In this document: in pieces, positions 1 to 9,505 of the stretch
Position numbering within the stretch: position 1 is the first letter of the stretch
Layout of the letters: each line of letters opens with the position of its first letter
Source of the DNA: Myxococcales bacterium
GTDB lineage: Bacteria > Myxococcota_A > UBA9160 > UBA4427
Assembly (NCBI GenBank): GCA_022563535.1
Contig: JADFNE010000009.1
Coordinates: 1-64,000, forward strand
DNA length: 64,000 bases
Reading direction: 5' to 3'
Made by a program: the position numbers and the translations under genes
Notes under the pieces: generated by a model
Told to the model about the DNA's origin: nothing
The model's database searches: none
What the model saw: only the letters and a program-made list of their open reading frames with translations

Positions 1-217
1 AAGCCGCGCAGCCTGAAAGCCCCCCTCCCCCCGCAAATTCCAGTCAGACAGGAACACTCACCCGCTCTCACCCCTGGCGGCCCCGCGGGCTACACTCTGC
101 CTTCGCATAGGCCGATGAAATTGTGACAGAGAATTGCGGTTTCGCGGCGATTTCGGTGGGTTCATCGCGATGTAAATGCAGCAAATGCATGAGTCAGATG
201 GGAGTACGGAAGCACTG

Positions 218-1591
218 ATGGACGTCACCACGAAAGAACTCGCTGTCGTGATTCTAGCCGCCGGTCAGGGTATGCGAATGAAGTCGCGTCGGGCCAAGGT
301 GCTGCACGAGCTGTGTGGGCGGTCGATGTTGGGCCACGTGGTCACGAGTGCCGAGGCACTTTCCCCCGCACATCTGATCGTTGTCGTGGGTTACGACGGC
401 GCGCAGGTAGAAGCGGAGTTCGAGGGCCGTGTCAAAATCGTCTACCAGACCGAGCAGAAGGGTACGGGGCACGCGGTCATGCAGGCACTGCCTCTGATCG
501 AGGGATTCGCGGGTGATGTACTGATTCTGTACGGCGACACGCCACTGTTGACTCCCGAAACTTTCCAGCGGATGGGTCGGCTCAAGCGCGACACCGGGGC
601 TGATCTTCTCATGCTCACGGCAGTGGGTCCGATTCCGGGTCGCGTCGTGAGGGATGCTTCGGGAAAGGTAGAGCGCATCGTCGAACAACAGGATGCCAGC
701 CCGACTGAACTGGAGATCGAAGAGCGGAACACCGGTGTTTACATGATGAGCGCAGAGCTGGTGCGCGAGGGAATCGCAAATCTCAAAGACGACAATCAAC
801 AAAGAGAGCTGTACCTGACCGATATTGTCGGCCACGCTGTACAGAACGGACTTCGCGTCGAGGCGCTATTGCTGGAAGACGGCGATGAATGTCTCGGGAT
901 CAATACGCGAGCAGATCTGGCGACAGCTTCGGAGGTCATGCGTCGTCGGATCAATTTGCGACACATGGAAAGAGGGGTGAGCCTCAGCGACCCCAGCCAG
1001 GTCTACATCGACGTCGACGTCGAAATTGGGCGCGACTGCGTGATCGAGCCGGGTTGCGTCATTCAGGGCAACTCTGTGTTGGGCGAAGGAGTCCATCTCA
1101 AGAGCAATTGTGTGATTGAATCGAGTCGACTCGACGACGATGTCGTGTTGGGTCCAATGGCGCACCTGAGACCCGACTGCCACTTGATGGAAGGCGTCAA
1201 GATTGGGAACTTCGTAGAGATCAAGAACGCGACCCTGGGCGAAGGTACAAAGTCGGCACACCTCACCTATATCGGCGACGCCACGGTCGGTGCCGGAGTG
1301 AACTTTGGCTGCGGCACCATCGTGGTGAACTACGACGGCGTCAGCAAACACCGCTCGACGGTAGAAGACGGCGCGTTCATCGGTTGCAACTCCAATTTGC
1401 TCTCGCCGGTCTCGGTGGGGAAGAACGCCTTTGTCGCGGCCGGTACGACGGTGAGCAAAGACGTGCCCGCAGACGCCCTGGCGGTCGCGCGAGTGAAGCA
1501 AACGAACATCGAAGGTTGGGTCGCGAAGCGCGAAGGGCGTGAAACAAAGAGCGCAAAGAAGGACAAGCGCAGTTCAAAGAAAGACAAGTAG
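218..1591 (+). CDS. glmU: Bifunctional GlmU: GlcNAc-1-P uridyltransferase / GlcN-1-P acetyltransferase
   Basis: Cytosolic enzyme making UDP-GlcNAc for peptidoglycan and LPS: it acetylates glucosamine-1-P, then transfers UMP to it. The N-terminal nucleotidyltransferase domain shows the LAAGQGMRM loop near residues 13-21 and YGDTPLL near the metal site. The C-terminal half has hexapeptide repeats of a left-handed beta helix, with LRPDCHL, KIGNFVEIKN and GCGTIVVNYDG typical of the acetyltransferase. It has 457 residues, normal for the family, and ends in a Lys/Arg-rich tail. I chose the ATG at 218 because GGAAG lies five bases upstream and the protein then starts just before the nucleotide loop; an in-frame ATG at 176 is the alternative. 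glmS follows 57 bases downstream, so the two probably form a pathway operon. Confidence 0.96.
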   Translation: MDVTTKELAVVILAAGQGMRMKSRRAKVLHELCGRSMLGHVVTSAEALSPAHLIVVVGYDGAQVEAEFEGRVKIVYQTEQKGTGHAVMQALPLIEGFAGDVLILYGDTPLLTPETFQRMGRLKRDTGADLLMLTAVGPIPGRVVRDASGKVERIVEQQDASPTELEIEERNTGVYMMSAELVREGIANLKDDNQQRELYLTDIVGHAVQNGLRVEALLLEDGDECLGINTRADLATASEVMRRRINLRHMERGVSLSDPSQVYIDVDVEIGRDCVIEPGCVIQGNSVLGEGVHLKSNCVIESSRLDDDVVLGPMAHLRPDCHLMEGVKIGNFVEIKNATLGEGTKSAHLTYIGDATVGAGVNFGCGTIVVNYDGVSKHRSTVEDGAFIGCNSNLLSPVSVGKNAFVAAGTTVSKDVPADALAVARVKQTNIEGWVAKREGRETKSAKKDKRSSKKDK

Positions 1592-1648
1592 AGCGGCTGG
1601 GACAGGAAGCTTGCGGAGCCGTGGCTCTGCTCGGCGGGAGCGATAAAC

Positions 1649-3484
1649 ATGTCAGGAATCGTCGGATACATCGGTCGTGAGGGAAGTGCTTCGGACGTCT
1701 TGATCGACGGTCTGCGGCGCCTCGAATACCGAGGCTACGACTCGGCGGGGGTTGCGATCTTCGACGGCGACATCATCGACGTGCGACGCGCCGAAGGGAA
1801 GTTGACGAACCTCGAGGGCGAAATCCGCAGCGCGCCGATCGACGGTCGCGTGGGGATCGGCCACACACGCTGGGCGACCCACGGCAAACCATCCACGCGC
1901 AACGCCCATCCGCATCGGGCTGGATCGGTCGTGATCGTACACAATGGCATCATCGAAAATTATCGCGAGCTGCGCAGCGAACTCGAAGCCGCGGGTCGTG
2001 TCATTGATTCCGATACCGATACCGAGTTGATCGCGCACTGCATCGAGCAGTCCGTCGACGCGGGAAACGACCTGCTTACCGCGGTGCGCGAAGCCTGTGG
2101 CCGGTTGATCGGGGCCTACGCCCTGGCGGCGTTGTGTGAGAAGGATCCGACCACGATTGTTGCCGCGAAAAACGGCGGAAGTCCAATGATCCTCGGATTG
2201 GGAGAGAAGCAGTCTTTCCTGGCGAGTGACATCCCGGCGATTCTTCCGTACACGCGCCGGATGGCGTTCATCGAAGACGGCGAGTTTGCCGTACTGCGAG
2301 AGGATGGAATCGAAATCGTCTCGAGTACCGGCGAGCCGAGTCCGTGCGAGTTCAAGACTGTGCAGTGGGATCCGATCTCCGCTGAAAAGGGCGGTTACGA
2401 CCGCTTCATGCAGAAGGAAATCTTTGAACAACCCCGCTCGATCACCGACACGATCGGCACTCGCATCGACGAAGCCAGTCTCGAGATTGATCTCGACGGG
2501 ATCCAGCTCGACTCCGACTGGGTAAAAAATCTCAGCCGCATCACCCTCGTCGCCTGCGGTACGGCTTCCTACGCGTGCATGATCGGCAAGTACATGATCG
2601 AGCACATCGCAAAGATTCCGTGCGAAGTCGATCTCGCGAGCGAGTTTCGCTATCGCAATCCGATTCTCGATGACAAATGCATCGTAATGCTGGTCTCGCA
2701 GTCCGGTGAAACCGCTGACACCCTGGCGGCCCTGCGCGAAGGCAAGCGACAGGGTGCGCGCACCATTTGTATTACGAACACCCGCGATTCGACCATCGCC
2801 CGGGAGAGCGACGACGTTTTATATACCCATGCCGGACCGGAGATCGGGGTGGCGTCGACCAAGTGCTTTACCGCCCAGATCGTCGCCCTTTATCTGTTTG
2901 CCGTGAAGTTCGCGATGATTCGCGAGCTGCTGAGCCGCGAAGAGAAAGAAAAATTCCTCCACGATCTCATCAGCCTGCCGCGCGTGGTTCAAGAAACCCT
3001 GGCAATGGATGAGCGGATCGAGCGACTCGCCCATAAATATTTCAAGCACTCAGATTTTCTGTTTCTCGGCCGTGGGATCATGTTCCCCATTGCACTCGAG
3101 GGCGCGCTCAAGCTCAAGGAAATTTCCTACATCCACGCGGAAGCCTATGCCGCTGGAGAGATGAAGCACGGGCCGATCGCTTTGATTGACGAGAACATGC
3201 CGGTGATGGTGATCGCCAATCAGGGTCCGCTGTACGATAAGTTGATCTCGAATCTCGAACAAGTGCGCGCCCGGGACGGTCAGGTGATCGCGGTTGCGAC
3301 CGAAGGGGACGAACACATCGCCTCCAAGGTCAACGACGTCATCTACGTTCCCGATCTCGGCGAGTTTCTCACTTCGGTGATCGTGTCGATTCCGATGCAG
3401 CTTTTCGCGTACCACGTGGCTACTCGCAAGGGAACCGATGTCGACCAGCCGCGAAATCTCGCCAAGAGCGTAACCGTCGAGTAG
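1649..3484 (+). CDS. glmS: Glucosamine-6-phosphate synthase (glutamine:fructose-6-P amidotransferase) with Ser in place of the catalytic Cys
   Basis: Makes glucosamine-6-P from fructose-6-P and an amino group from glutamine, the first committed step of amino-sugar synthesis. At 611 residues it has the normal two-part layout: an N-terminal class II glutaminase domain (GIVGYIG, LEYRGYDSAG, HTRWATHGKP, HNGIIENY, SDTDTE) and two SIS isomerase domains (VACGTASYA, VSQSGETADT, LGRGIMFPIALEGALKLKEISY) with the usual C-terminal AKSVTVE. The oddity is the start: codons ATG TCA GGA give Met-Ser-Gly, where the family has Met-Cys-Gly and Cys1 is the glutamine-hydrolysing nucleophile. GGGAG about seven bases upstream supports this start. 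All other glutaminase residues I can recognise are kept. Whether Ser can work as nucleophile, or ammonia is used directly, cannot be read from the sequence. Confidence 0.95.
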   Translation: MSGIVGYIGREGSASDVLIDGLRRLEYRGYDSAGVAIFDGDIIDVRRAEGKLTNLEGEIRSAPIDGRVGIGHTRWATHGKPSTRNAHPHRAGSVVIVHNGIIENYRELRSELEAAGRVIDSDTDTELIAHCIEQSVDAGNDLLTAVREACGRLIGAYALAALCEKDPTTIVAAKNGGSPMILGLGEKQSFLASDIPAILPYTRRMAFIEDGEFAVLREDGIEIVSSTGEPSPCEFKTVQWDPISAEKGGYDRFMQKEIFEQPRSITDTIGTRIDEASLEIDLDGIQLDSDWVKNLSRITLVACGTASYACMIGKYMIEHIAKIPCEVDLASEFRYRNPILDDKCIVMLVSQSGETADTLAALREGKRQGARTICITNTRDSTIARESDDVLYTHAGPEIGVASTKCFTAQIVALYLFAVKFAMIRELLSREEKEKFLHDLISLPRVVQETLAMDERIERLAHKYFKHSDFLFLGRGIMFPIALEGALKLKEISYIHAEAYAAGEMKHGPIALIDENMPVMVIANQGPLYDKLISNLEQVRARDGQVIAVATEGDEHIASKVNDVIYVPDLGEFLTSVIVSIPMQLFAYHVATRKGTDVDQPRNLAKSVTVE

Positions 3485-3609
3485 GAACTCAGTGAAACCC
3501 CCTTCGTAGCACCCGGTTGGCTGGGTTAATTTGTTGAGAATGATCACAGGATCATCCAGCAGAGCCCGAGCGCCGTTTCGAGCACCCTGGCCTACGACCA
3601 ATCCCGTTG

Positions 3610-5307
3610 ATGACAGCCATCCTGGCCCTCGCCTTCGCGTTGCGTGCGATCATGGCCGTTCGCACCTCGGTCATGTTCGAGGATGGTCCGCACTTTCTCG
3701 CTGTTGCCAAGCTCTTTGCAAACGGTGATTGGGCAGAGGCGCTGTCGCATCCCTATCACCCGTTGTATTCGGGGTTGATCGCGGCCTTCGAGTTGCTGAT
3801 TCACGACTGGGAGGTCGCCGCGCTTTCGGTCTCGGTGATCGGCGGGACGGCGGCGGTCCTTGCGCTGTATCTCTTTTTGCGAGATGCCTTCGATTCGCGC
3901 AGCGCGATCTTCGGCGCATTTCTCCTGGCCATCTCTCCCTATGCAGTCCGTTTTACTTCGGATATCGAAAGCGAGGGGGTCTATCTCGCTTTCTTCATGG
4001 CCGCCGTTGCGCTTCTCTGGCGTGGATTGGGGCGTGGAATTGAACGTGGAAGCGCCAGCATCCTCGTTGCCGCTGGAGTGAGCGCTGGCTTTGCCTATCT
4101 CGCCCGGCCCGAGGGCGCGGGCCTGGTACTGATCGGCATCGGGTTGCTGATCCTCAAGGGGTACAGCGATGGCTGGCGCATCAGCCGCATCACGGGCATA
4201 TGTTTTGCACTCGCCGGCGGCGCGCTGATGATAGCCGCCCCTTATCTTCGCGTGCTGATGCAGCAACGGGGCGGTTTCGCTCTTTCGGGAAAGAAGAGTG
4301 TATTTAGAACCCTCGGTCTTTCGGGTGAATCCGCGAACCCACTGGTGACAGATCCCGCGAGTCTCCCCTTGCTCGTCTTTGTATTCGTCGCACTGATCAC
4401 CGTCATTATTTTCTCTATTTTGCGCCGACGCAATTCCGATCGACCGCAAACGCAGTCCCGCACCCGAGTGTGGGTCGCAGTCGGCTCGAGCTTGCTGGTG
4501 GGCTGGCTGCTGCTCTGGCCCGGTGGACTCAGGGAGTTTGCGAGCGTCCTGGTTTCGACCTTGCGGCCCGAGGTCTCAATCCTCGTGGCGCTGGGCATCT
4601 ACGCTTCAATTAGCGCTTCATCGCAACGCGAGAGCCAGCCGCGAGACGTGTTCATTGCGGCGATTCTGGCCTTCTATGCCGTCGTATTGCTGGGGCTCCT
4701 GGCAAACTACGGCTATCTGAGTCGTCGCCACGTCCTGCCATTGATTCCTCTGCTGTTGGGATACGCGGGTCTGGGAGCGGGCTGGCTGGTGGATCGCGTA
4801 GTCGATGTAGGCAACCGAGACGATAAACGCGAAGAATCGCGCTCCGGGCGGGTCGCCTGGATGACGCCCGTGGGCGTGTTGACGGGCCTGGCCCTCGCGA
4901 TGTTTGCCATCACCGCACCCAAGGTGCTGCGCGACCACCGCGAGGATGCCCTCGCCCAGCGCCTCGCCGCTGAATGGTTGCGCGATCAGGCATACGAACC
5001 GGGGGGCCGGGTGGCCTCAGACAAACGCCGAACAGCCTATTACGCCGAGCGCCAATGGTTTCCCCTGACCAAGGGAAGCGGGCTTCGCAGTCTGGAGTCC
5101 CTGGTGCGCGAACGGGTGCGGTACATCGTCGCAGACGATCGCGACCAGCTGCTTCCCAGTCCCGGGATCGAATTGCGTGAACTCTATCGCGCGGCTGCTG
5201 GGGGACGCAGCGGGGTGGTCTACGAATTGACCCGCAGCATCTCGGTCGAATCCCGGCCCGCGGGCCCGGCAATCGGCGCCGGCCCGCCAAATTACGAATT
5301 ACATTGA
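3610..5307 (+). CDS. Polytopic GT-C glycosyltransferase (GT39/ArnT-like)
   Basis: Predicted inner-membrane protein of 565 residues with about ten hydrophobic segments. The first periplasmic loop carries FEDGPHFLAVAKLFANGDW, the acidic loop motif typical of GT-C enzymes that use polyprenyl-phosphate sugars. YHPLYSG and the SRRHVLPL stretch before the last helices also fit the GT39 family. The C-terminal third (after about residue 440) is a soluble periplasmic-type domain. Start: TTG at 3607 is directly followed by ATG at 3610, and I took the ATG; no strong ribosome site is visible. It lies 122 bases after glmS and could be read through from it. The acceptor and sugar cannot be deduced. Confidence 0.75.
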   Translation: MTAILALAFALRAIMAVRTSVMFEDGPHFLAVAKLFANGDWAEALSHPYHPLYSGLIAAFELLIHDWEVAALSVSVIGGTAAVLALYLFLRDAFDSRSAIFGAFLLAISPYAVRFTSDIESEGVYLAFFMAAVALLWRGLGRGIERGSASILVAAGVSAGFAYLARPEGAGLVLIGIGLLILKGYSDGWRISRITGICFALAGGALMIAAPYLRVLMQQRGGFALSGKKSVFRTLGLSGESANPLVTDPASLPLLVFVFVALITVIIFSILRRRNSDRPQTQSRTRVWVAVGSSLLVGWLLLWPGGLREFASVLVSTLRPEVSILVALGIYASISASSQRESQPRDVFIAAILAFYAVVLLGLLANYGYLSRRHVLPLIPLLLGYAGLGAGWLVDRVVDVGNRDDKREESRSGRVAWMTPVGVLTGLALAMFAITAPKVLRDHREDALAQRLAAEWLRDQAYEPGGRVASDKRRTAYYAERQWFPLTKGSGLRSLESLVRERVRYIVADDRDQLLPSPGIELRELYRAAAGGRSGVVYELTRSISVESRPAGPAIGAGPPNYELH

Positions 5308-5418
5308 GTCGCTCGCGCCTCTCCATTACCCTGCGGCTCGCGTTCCAGCTCCCGAAATCCTGCAACCGCACGATCTAGCCAAGGGTCGTCTGTGTAATCC
5401 CCCCGGAGGTTCGCTTCC

Positions 5419-7623
5419 TTGCTCCTCGAATCCATTCTCGACGGCCTCAATCCCGAACAACGCGAGGCGGTCGAGTGTGTCGAAGGCCCTCTGCTCGTGC
5501 TCGCGGGTGCGGGTTCCGGCAAGACCCGGGTGCTGACCCATCGCATCGCCTACCTGATCGGGCACTGCGGAATCCCCACCGAGTCGATCCTCGCCGTCAC
5601 CTTTACCAACAAGGCAGCCAAGGAGATGCGCGAACGGGTCGAAAAGGCACTCGGCACCGACGCGGCCGGCTTGTGGCTCGGGACTTTTCACTCCACCTGC
5701 GTGCGGATTCTTCGCAGAGAGATTGGCCATCTCGGTCGCTCTCGGGGGTTCGTGATCTACGACGACAGCGATTCCTTGGGCGTCGTAAAGCTTGCCCTCA
5801 AGCGATTGAATCTCGATCCCAAGGAGTACGACCCCAAGCGCTATCGCTGGCGCATCGACCAGTGGAAGAACGAGGGCAAGCTGCCCTCGCGCGCCGCCAA
5901 GGACGCGGTCGACCTCGACGACGAGCTGTGCGTGGATATCTACACCGAATACCAGAAGATCCTGGCGGACGCCGAAGCACTCGACTTCGGAGATCTGCTC
6001 CTGCTCACGGTCGAACTGTTCCGCCGCCATCCCGCGGTCCTCCGTCACTATCAGCAACGCTGGCAGTACACGTTGGTGGACGAATACCAGGATACGAACC
6101 GGGTTCAGTACGACCTGGTGCGGATGCTCTCGGCCGCCCACAACAACTTGTGCGTGGTCGGGGACCCGGATCAGTCGATCTACGCCTGGCGGGGTGCTGA
6201 CATTCGAAACATTCTCGATTTTGAAAATGACTACGAGGGCACTCGGGTCATCAAATTGGAGCGCAACTACCGATCGACTCAGCCCATTCTTTCGGGGGCG
6301 TCCGCGGTCGTGGCCAACAACGCGGATCGCCATGAAAAGAACATGTTCACCGAACGCGAGGGGGGTGATCTCATTCGCTGTTTCGAAGCGGTGGACGACC
6401 GCGAAGAGTCCCAATATGTGATTCGCGAGATCCTGGGGAAGAACCGGCGTGAGCATCGGCCCTACGGCGATTTCGCCATCTTGTATCGGACCAACGCGCA
6501 GTCGCGCTCCTTCGAAGAAGAACTTCTGAAGTACGACATCCCCTACACAATCGTGGGGGGAATGCGTTTCTACGACAGGGCCGAGGTCAAAGATGTTCTC
6601 GCGTACCTGCGTCTGATGGTGAACCCGGCGGACGATCAAGCGCTGCGGCGAATCATCAACAAGCCTGTGCGCGGCATCGGCAAGACTACCGTCGACAAGG
6701 CGTCGGACCTGGCCTTCCAGCAGGGGATCAGCTTGCTCGAGGGGCTAGCGGTCTTTGCCCAGACCACAGCCAAGCGCTGGGCGGGAAAGATCACCGAGTT
6801 TCTCGCGATGCTGGATCGCTTTTCCATCGAACTCGTAGATCGGTCGGTGGACGAGATCATTGGCCATGTATTGAAGGCCACCGGGTACATCACGTCGCTC
6901 GAAAAAGAAGGCAGTACGGAGTCGGAGACCCGGGTCGAGAACCTGAAGGAACTCGTGCTGAGTGCCGAAGACTTCCACCTTGCAAACGTGGACAACCCCG
7001 ACACGGAGAGAACCGAACTCGAACTCTTTCTGGATCAGGTCGCCCTGGTCTCCGATCTCGACAACTATGAACAACGCAGCGAGGTCGTGTCGCTGATGAC
7101 GGTCCATTCCTCCAAAGGACTCGAGTTTCCCCTGGTGTTCCTGGTGGGCATGGAGGAGGGCATCTTCCCCCATGCGTCATCGAGTCGCGATGCAGCGGGA
7201 CTCGAAGAAGAGCGCAGGCTCTGTTACGTGGGCATGACCCGGGCAATGGAACACCTGACCCTCGCCTATGCGCGAGAGCGCAGGCGCTACGGAGGAATCA
7301 ACTACCAGACGCCGTCGCGTTTTCTGAACGAAGTGCCCGAAGAAGTGATGGAAGAGGTGGCTTCACGAGGTGCCAAGACGAGATCGCAAGCCCAGGACGA
7401 GTACTCGCAAATCGGCGACGACGATTTTTCGTACAGCCAGGAGATGGGGGACGGGGGTGAGGGGGGAGTTCGCCCGGGGATGCGGGTGCGGCATTCGGTG
7501 TTTGGAATTGGAGTGATTCTTTCGTCTTCGGGGTCGGATTTGAATCAAAAATTGAAGATTCGATTCGAGCGGGCGGGGGTCAAGACCGTGATGGTTCGGT
7601 ATGCGAATCTCGAGCCGGTTTAG
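5419..7623 (+). CDS. pcrA: UvrD/PcrA-type ATP-dependent DNA helicase
   Basis: Superfamily 1A 3'-5' DNA helicase used in nucleotide excision and mismatch repair and in clearing protein roadblocks. It has 734 residues. Visible motifs: LNPEQREAV (Q motif), AGAGSGKT (Walker A, about residue 31), TFTNKAAKEM (Ia), LVDEYQDTN (II), VGDPDQSIYAWRGA (III), LERNYRS (IV), VSLMTVHSSKGLEF (V) and YVGMTRA (VI). The C-terminal GMRVRHSVFGIGVI...VRYANLEPV is the Tudor-like tail of PcrA that contacts RNA polymerase, so pcrA is the better name. Start is TTG, preceded by GGAGG at 5405-5409. Its stop overlaps the stop of the convergent leftward gene by four bases. Confidence 0.94.
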   Translation: MLLESILDGLNPEQREAVECVEGPLLVLAGAGSGKTRVLTHRIAYLIGHCGIPTESILAVTFTNKAAKEMRERVEKALGTDAAGLWLGTFHSTCVRILRREIGHLGRSRGFVIYDDSDSLGVVKLALKRLNLDPKEYDPKRYRWRIDQWKNEGKLPSRAAKDAVDLDDELCVDIYTEYQKILADAEALDFGDLLLLTVELFRRHPAVLRHYQQRWQYTLVDEYQDTNRVQYDLVRMLSAAHNNLCVVGDPDQSIYAWRGADIRNILDFENDYEGTRVIKLERNYRSTQPILSGASAVVANNADRHEKNMFTEREGGDLIRCFEAVDDREESQYVIREILGKNRREHRPYGDFAILYRTNAQSRSFEEELLKYDIPYTIVGGMRFYDRAEVKDVLAYLRLMVNPADDQALRRIINKPVRGIGKTTVDKASDLAFQQGISLLEGLAVFAQTTAKRWAGKITEFLAMLDRFSIELVDRSVDEIIGHVLKATGYITSLEKEGSTESETRVENLKELVLSAEDFHLANVDNPDTERTELELFLDQVALVSDLDNYEQRSEVVSLMTVHSSKGLEFPLVFLVGMEEGIFPHASSSRDAAGLEEERRLCYVGMTRAMEHLTLAYARERRRYGGINYQTPSRFLNEVPEEVMEEVASRGAKTRSQAQDEYSQIGDDDFSYSQEMGDGGEGGVRPGMRVRHSVFGIGVILSSSGSDLNQKLKIRFERAGVKTVMVRYANLEPV

Positions 7624-9026
7624 GGCTCGAGGTTCTTTTGGTGGGGGGATGGACGGAGGGCTGTGAAGAATAGTAAGAGGGTGCAGGGATAGAGTTGGAT
7701 TAGTAGGCGTAAGTTGGAAGTGGCCAGGTGCCAGGCGAGGTCTCGTTCGGTGATCAGGTAGATGAAGTAGTAACCGGCGAGTTGGAGCGCCAGGGCGAGA
7801 GTTGCGGCGGCGAGGTAGCGCGATTCGATTGTGCGTCGGGGGAACCCAGACCAGACGCCCAGGCCGAGCAGTAGTCCCAGCAGGGGTAGGCCGGTGAGCA
7901 TCAACGTCATGTTGAAAAACGATGTGATGATCATTTGATGTCTCGTCCATTCGAAGATCCGACCGAGAGATATCCATGTGAAATCGGCCGCGAGGTCATT
8001 TTCTCCTCCCACGGTTAGCTTTACCGCGAGCAGCAGGCCAAGGGGAAGCGCGAGTCCCTTCGCGAACTGAAGTACCTCGGTCAGTCTCTCTCGCCACTCG
8101 GCTCGCGGGCCCACGACTGCCAATGCGACGGGGATTACCAGGGCAAAGAGCAGTCCTTCGTTTTTGGTCCAGGCGGCGGCGCCGGCCGAAATGCCGGCCG
8201 CGAACAACAAGGCCAAGCGATCATGGGGGCGCCTTGCCCCTGCGAGGATCAGCGCAAAAGAGGTCGCGAGAAAAGTTCCCGTTGGGATGTCCGATATCTG
8301 CCAGGTTGTCTGGGCCATGAACTGCGGCGAGGCGAGCAGCGCGAGCGCCCCGAGGAACGCCAGCGGACGTCCTCTAGCCTGGGCAATCGCGGCGAAGAGA
8401 ATTGCGAGAGCAAGCGTGCTGAACGCAACAGACAGCAGCGCAGAGATTGTTTGATTGGCGTCCCCAGCGTAAGTCCAGAGCCGCGCGACGTTGAGCGGAA
8501 GTAGCAGGGGGTAGTCGGTGTGGGACCACTCGATGACGTCGGAAAAAGCGCGCTGCCAATGTTCTCCCGCGTCGAAAAAGAAAAATCGCGCCTTCAAGTT
8601 CCAGATCGCGAATGCATCCCAGAAACCGAGGGATTCGTCTCGAAACCGCTGCAGCCAGATGTAGCCATTGACGACGAGTGCGGTCGCGAGACCCGCGCCG
8701 AGCATCCAATCGATCGCCGATAGCGGCTCCGCGGGTTCGTCGCGCCGGGTGTCGAGTGGAGGTCGACTGCGCTGGGCCGAGACCCCGTAGCCCGCGAGCG
8801 CGACTAAAACGGCGATGTCGATCCCAATGACCCAGGGACGTGTCGCCAGACCGAGGATCAAGCAGGCAAAGTAGATCAATGAACTCGCGAACAGGCCGAG
8901 GGCTCCCGAGACTGCAGCGCGCAGCACGAGACTGCCGGATACCTGGCGAGGGCGCGGCCAGGCGATCTCGAGTGCAAACCAGCCCGTCGCTCCGCTGATC
9001 GTCAATGCAAACAAGGCCAGTTCCAT
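7620..9026 (-). CDS. Polytopic GT-C-type glycosyltransferase, last gene of the leftward run
   Basis: Predicted inner-membrane protein of 468 residues with about eleven hydrophobic segments. The DAFAIWNLKARFFFF stretch after the fourth segment resembles the first periplasmic loop of GT39/ArnT-like enzymes, and a second loop holds DYPLLLP. No soluble domain is visible. The ATG at 9026 overlaps the stop of the preceding small gene in the form TAATG, which suggests translational coupling. This is the last member of the leftward operon that begins at 15834. Its 3' end abuts the helicase gene with a four-base overlap. The family is inferred from topology and loop motif; the substrate is unknown. 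Confidence 0.62.
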   Translation of the reverse strand: MELALFALTISGATGWFALEIAWPRPRQVSGSLVLRAAVSGALGLFASSLIYFACLILGLATRPWVIGIDIAVLVALAGYGVSAQRSRPPLDTRRDEPAEPLSAIDWMLGAGLATALVVNGYIWLQRFRDESLGFWDAFAIWNLKARFFFFDAGEHWQRAFSDVIEWSHTDYPLLLPLNVARLWTYAGDANQTISALLSVAFSTLALAILFAAIAQARGRPLAFLGALALLASPQFMAQTTWQISDIPTGTFLATSFALILAGARRPHDRLALLFAAGISAGAAAWTKNEGLLFALVIPVALAVVGPRAEWRERLTEVLQFAKGLALPLGLLLAVKLTVGGENDLAADFTWISLGRIFEWTRHQMIITSFFNMTLMLTGLPLLGLLLGLGVWSGFPRRTIESRYLAAATLALALQLAGYYFIYLITERDLAWHLATSNLRLLIQLYPCTLLLFFTALRPSPHQKNLEP

Positions 9027-9505
9027 TAGCGATCCCGTGCGCGGGTGAGCGCGATGCTGGCATTCAACGAGACGATGGCAACCCGCGCATTTTTGCGCAG
9101 GTACTCGCTCAACTGCTGGGAACTCTGAAAGGCTGCGAGGACAAGGTCGTGGGCCGGTGTGGGGTGCTCCTGATCGGCGTCGAGTTCCACCAGTACCGGC
9201 GCCAGGGCAAACTGCGTGAGGTAGTAACGCGCCTGGCCAGAACCGTCAGTGCGAACGTCTATATCACTCTCCGAGACATAGCCGATCACTTTGTGACCGC
9301 GAAGCGCGGCCCGGAGCGGTGCCGACTCCGAGAGCATTGCGACGTAACGCGCGGCCGGGTCGAGTTGGCCTTGTTCTCCCGTATTCATCGATGATGCAGA
9401 TGCTGCGTTTCGCGCTTGCAACCACACGAGCGGGTGGGTGATCGCGAGCAGCAACAGCAGTGCCGCCGCGATCATCAAGGCAATGGGTTGCCCGAGGATC
9501 TTCAT
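9026..9505 (-). CDS. Small single-pass membrane protein of unknown function
   Basis: A protein of 159 residues: a short cytosolic start (MKILGQP), one hydrophobic segment (about residues 8-27), then a periplasmic-type domain of about 125 residues with no cysteines and no motif I recognise. The longer in-frame reading from 9724 would cover coding sequence of the upstream gene and is Arg/Pro-rich at its start, so I chose the ATG at 9505. That ATG overlaps the upstream stop as ATGA, and the gene's own stop overlaps the next start as TAATG. Being locked between two glycosyltransferases suggests an accessory role in the same pathway, which is inference. Confidence 0.6.
   Translation of the reverse strand: MKILGQPIALMIAAALLLLLAITHPLVWLQARNAASASSMNTGEQGQLDPAARYVAMLSESAPLRAALRGHKVIGYVSESDIDVRTDGSGQARYYLTQFALAPVLVELDADQEHPTPAHDLVLAAFQSSQQLSEYLRKNARVAIVSLNASIALTRARDR

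Noticed and set aside
1-217. Promoter or RNA gene upstream of glmU
   Set aside because: No clear -35/-10 pair, hairpin or tRNA was found in this stretch.
5326-6639. 437-residue leftward open frame antisense to the helicase
   Set aside because: The rightward strand shows all helicase motifs; the leftward product has no recognisable domain.
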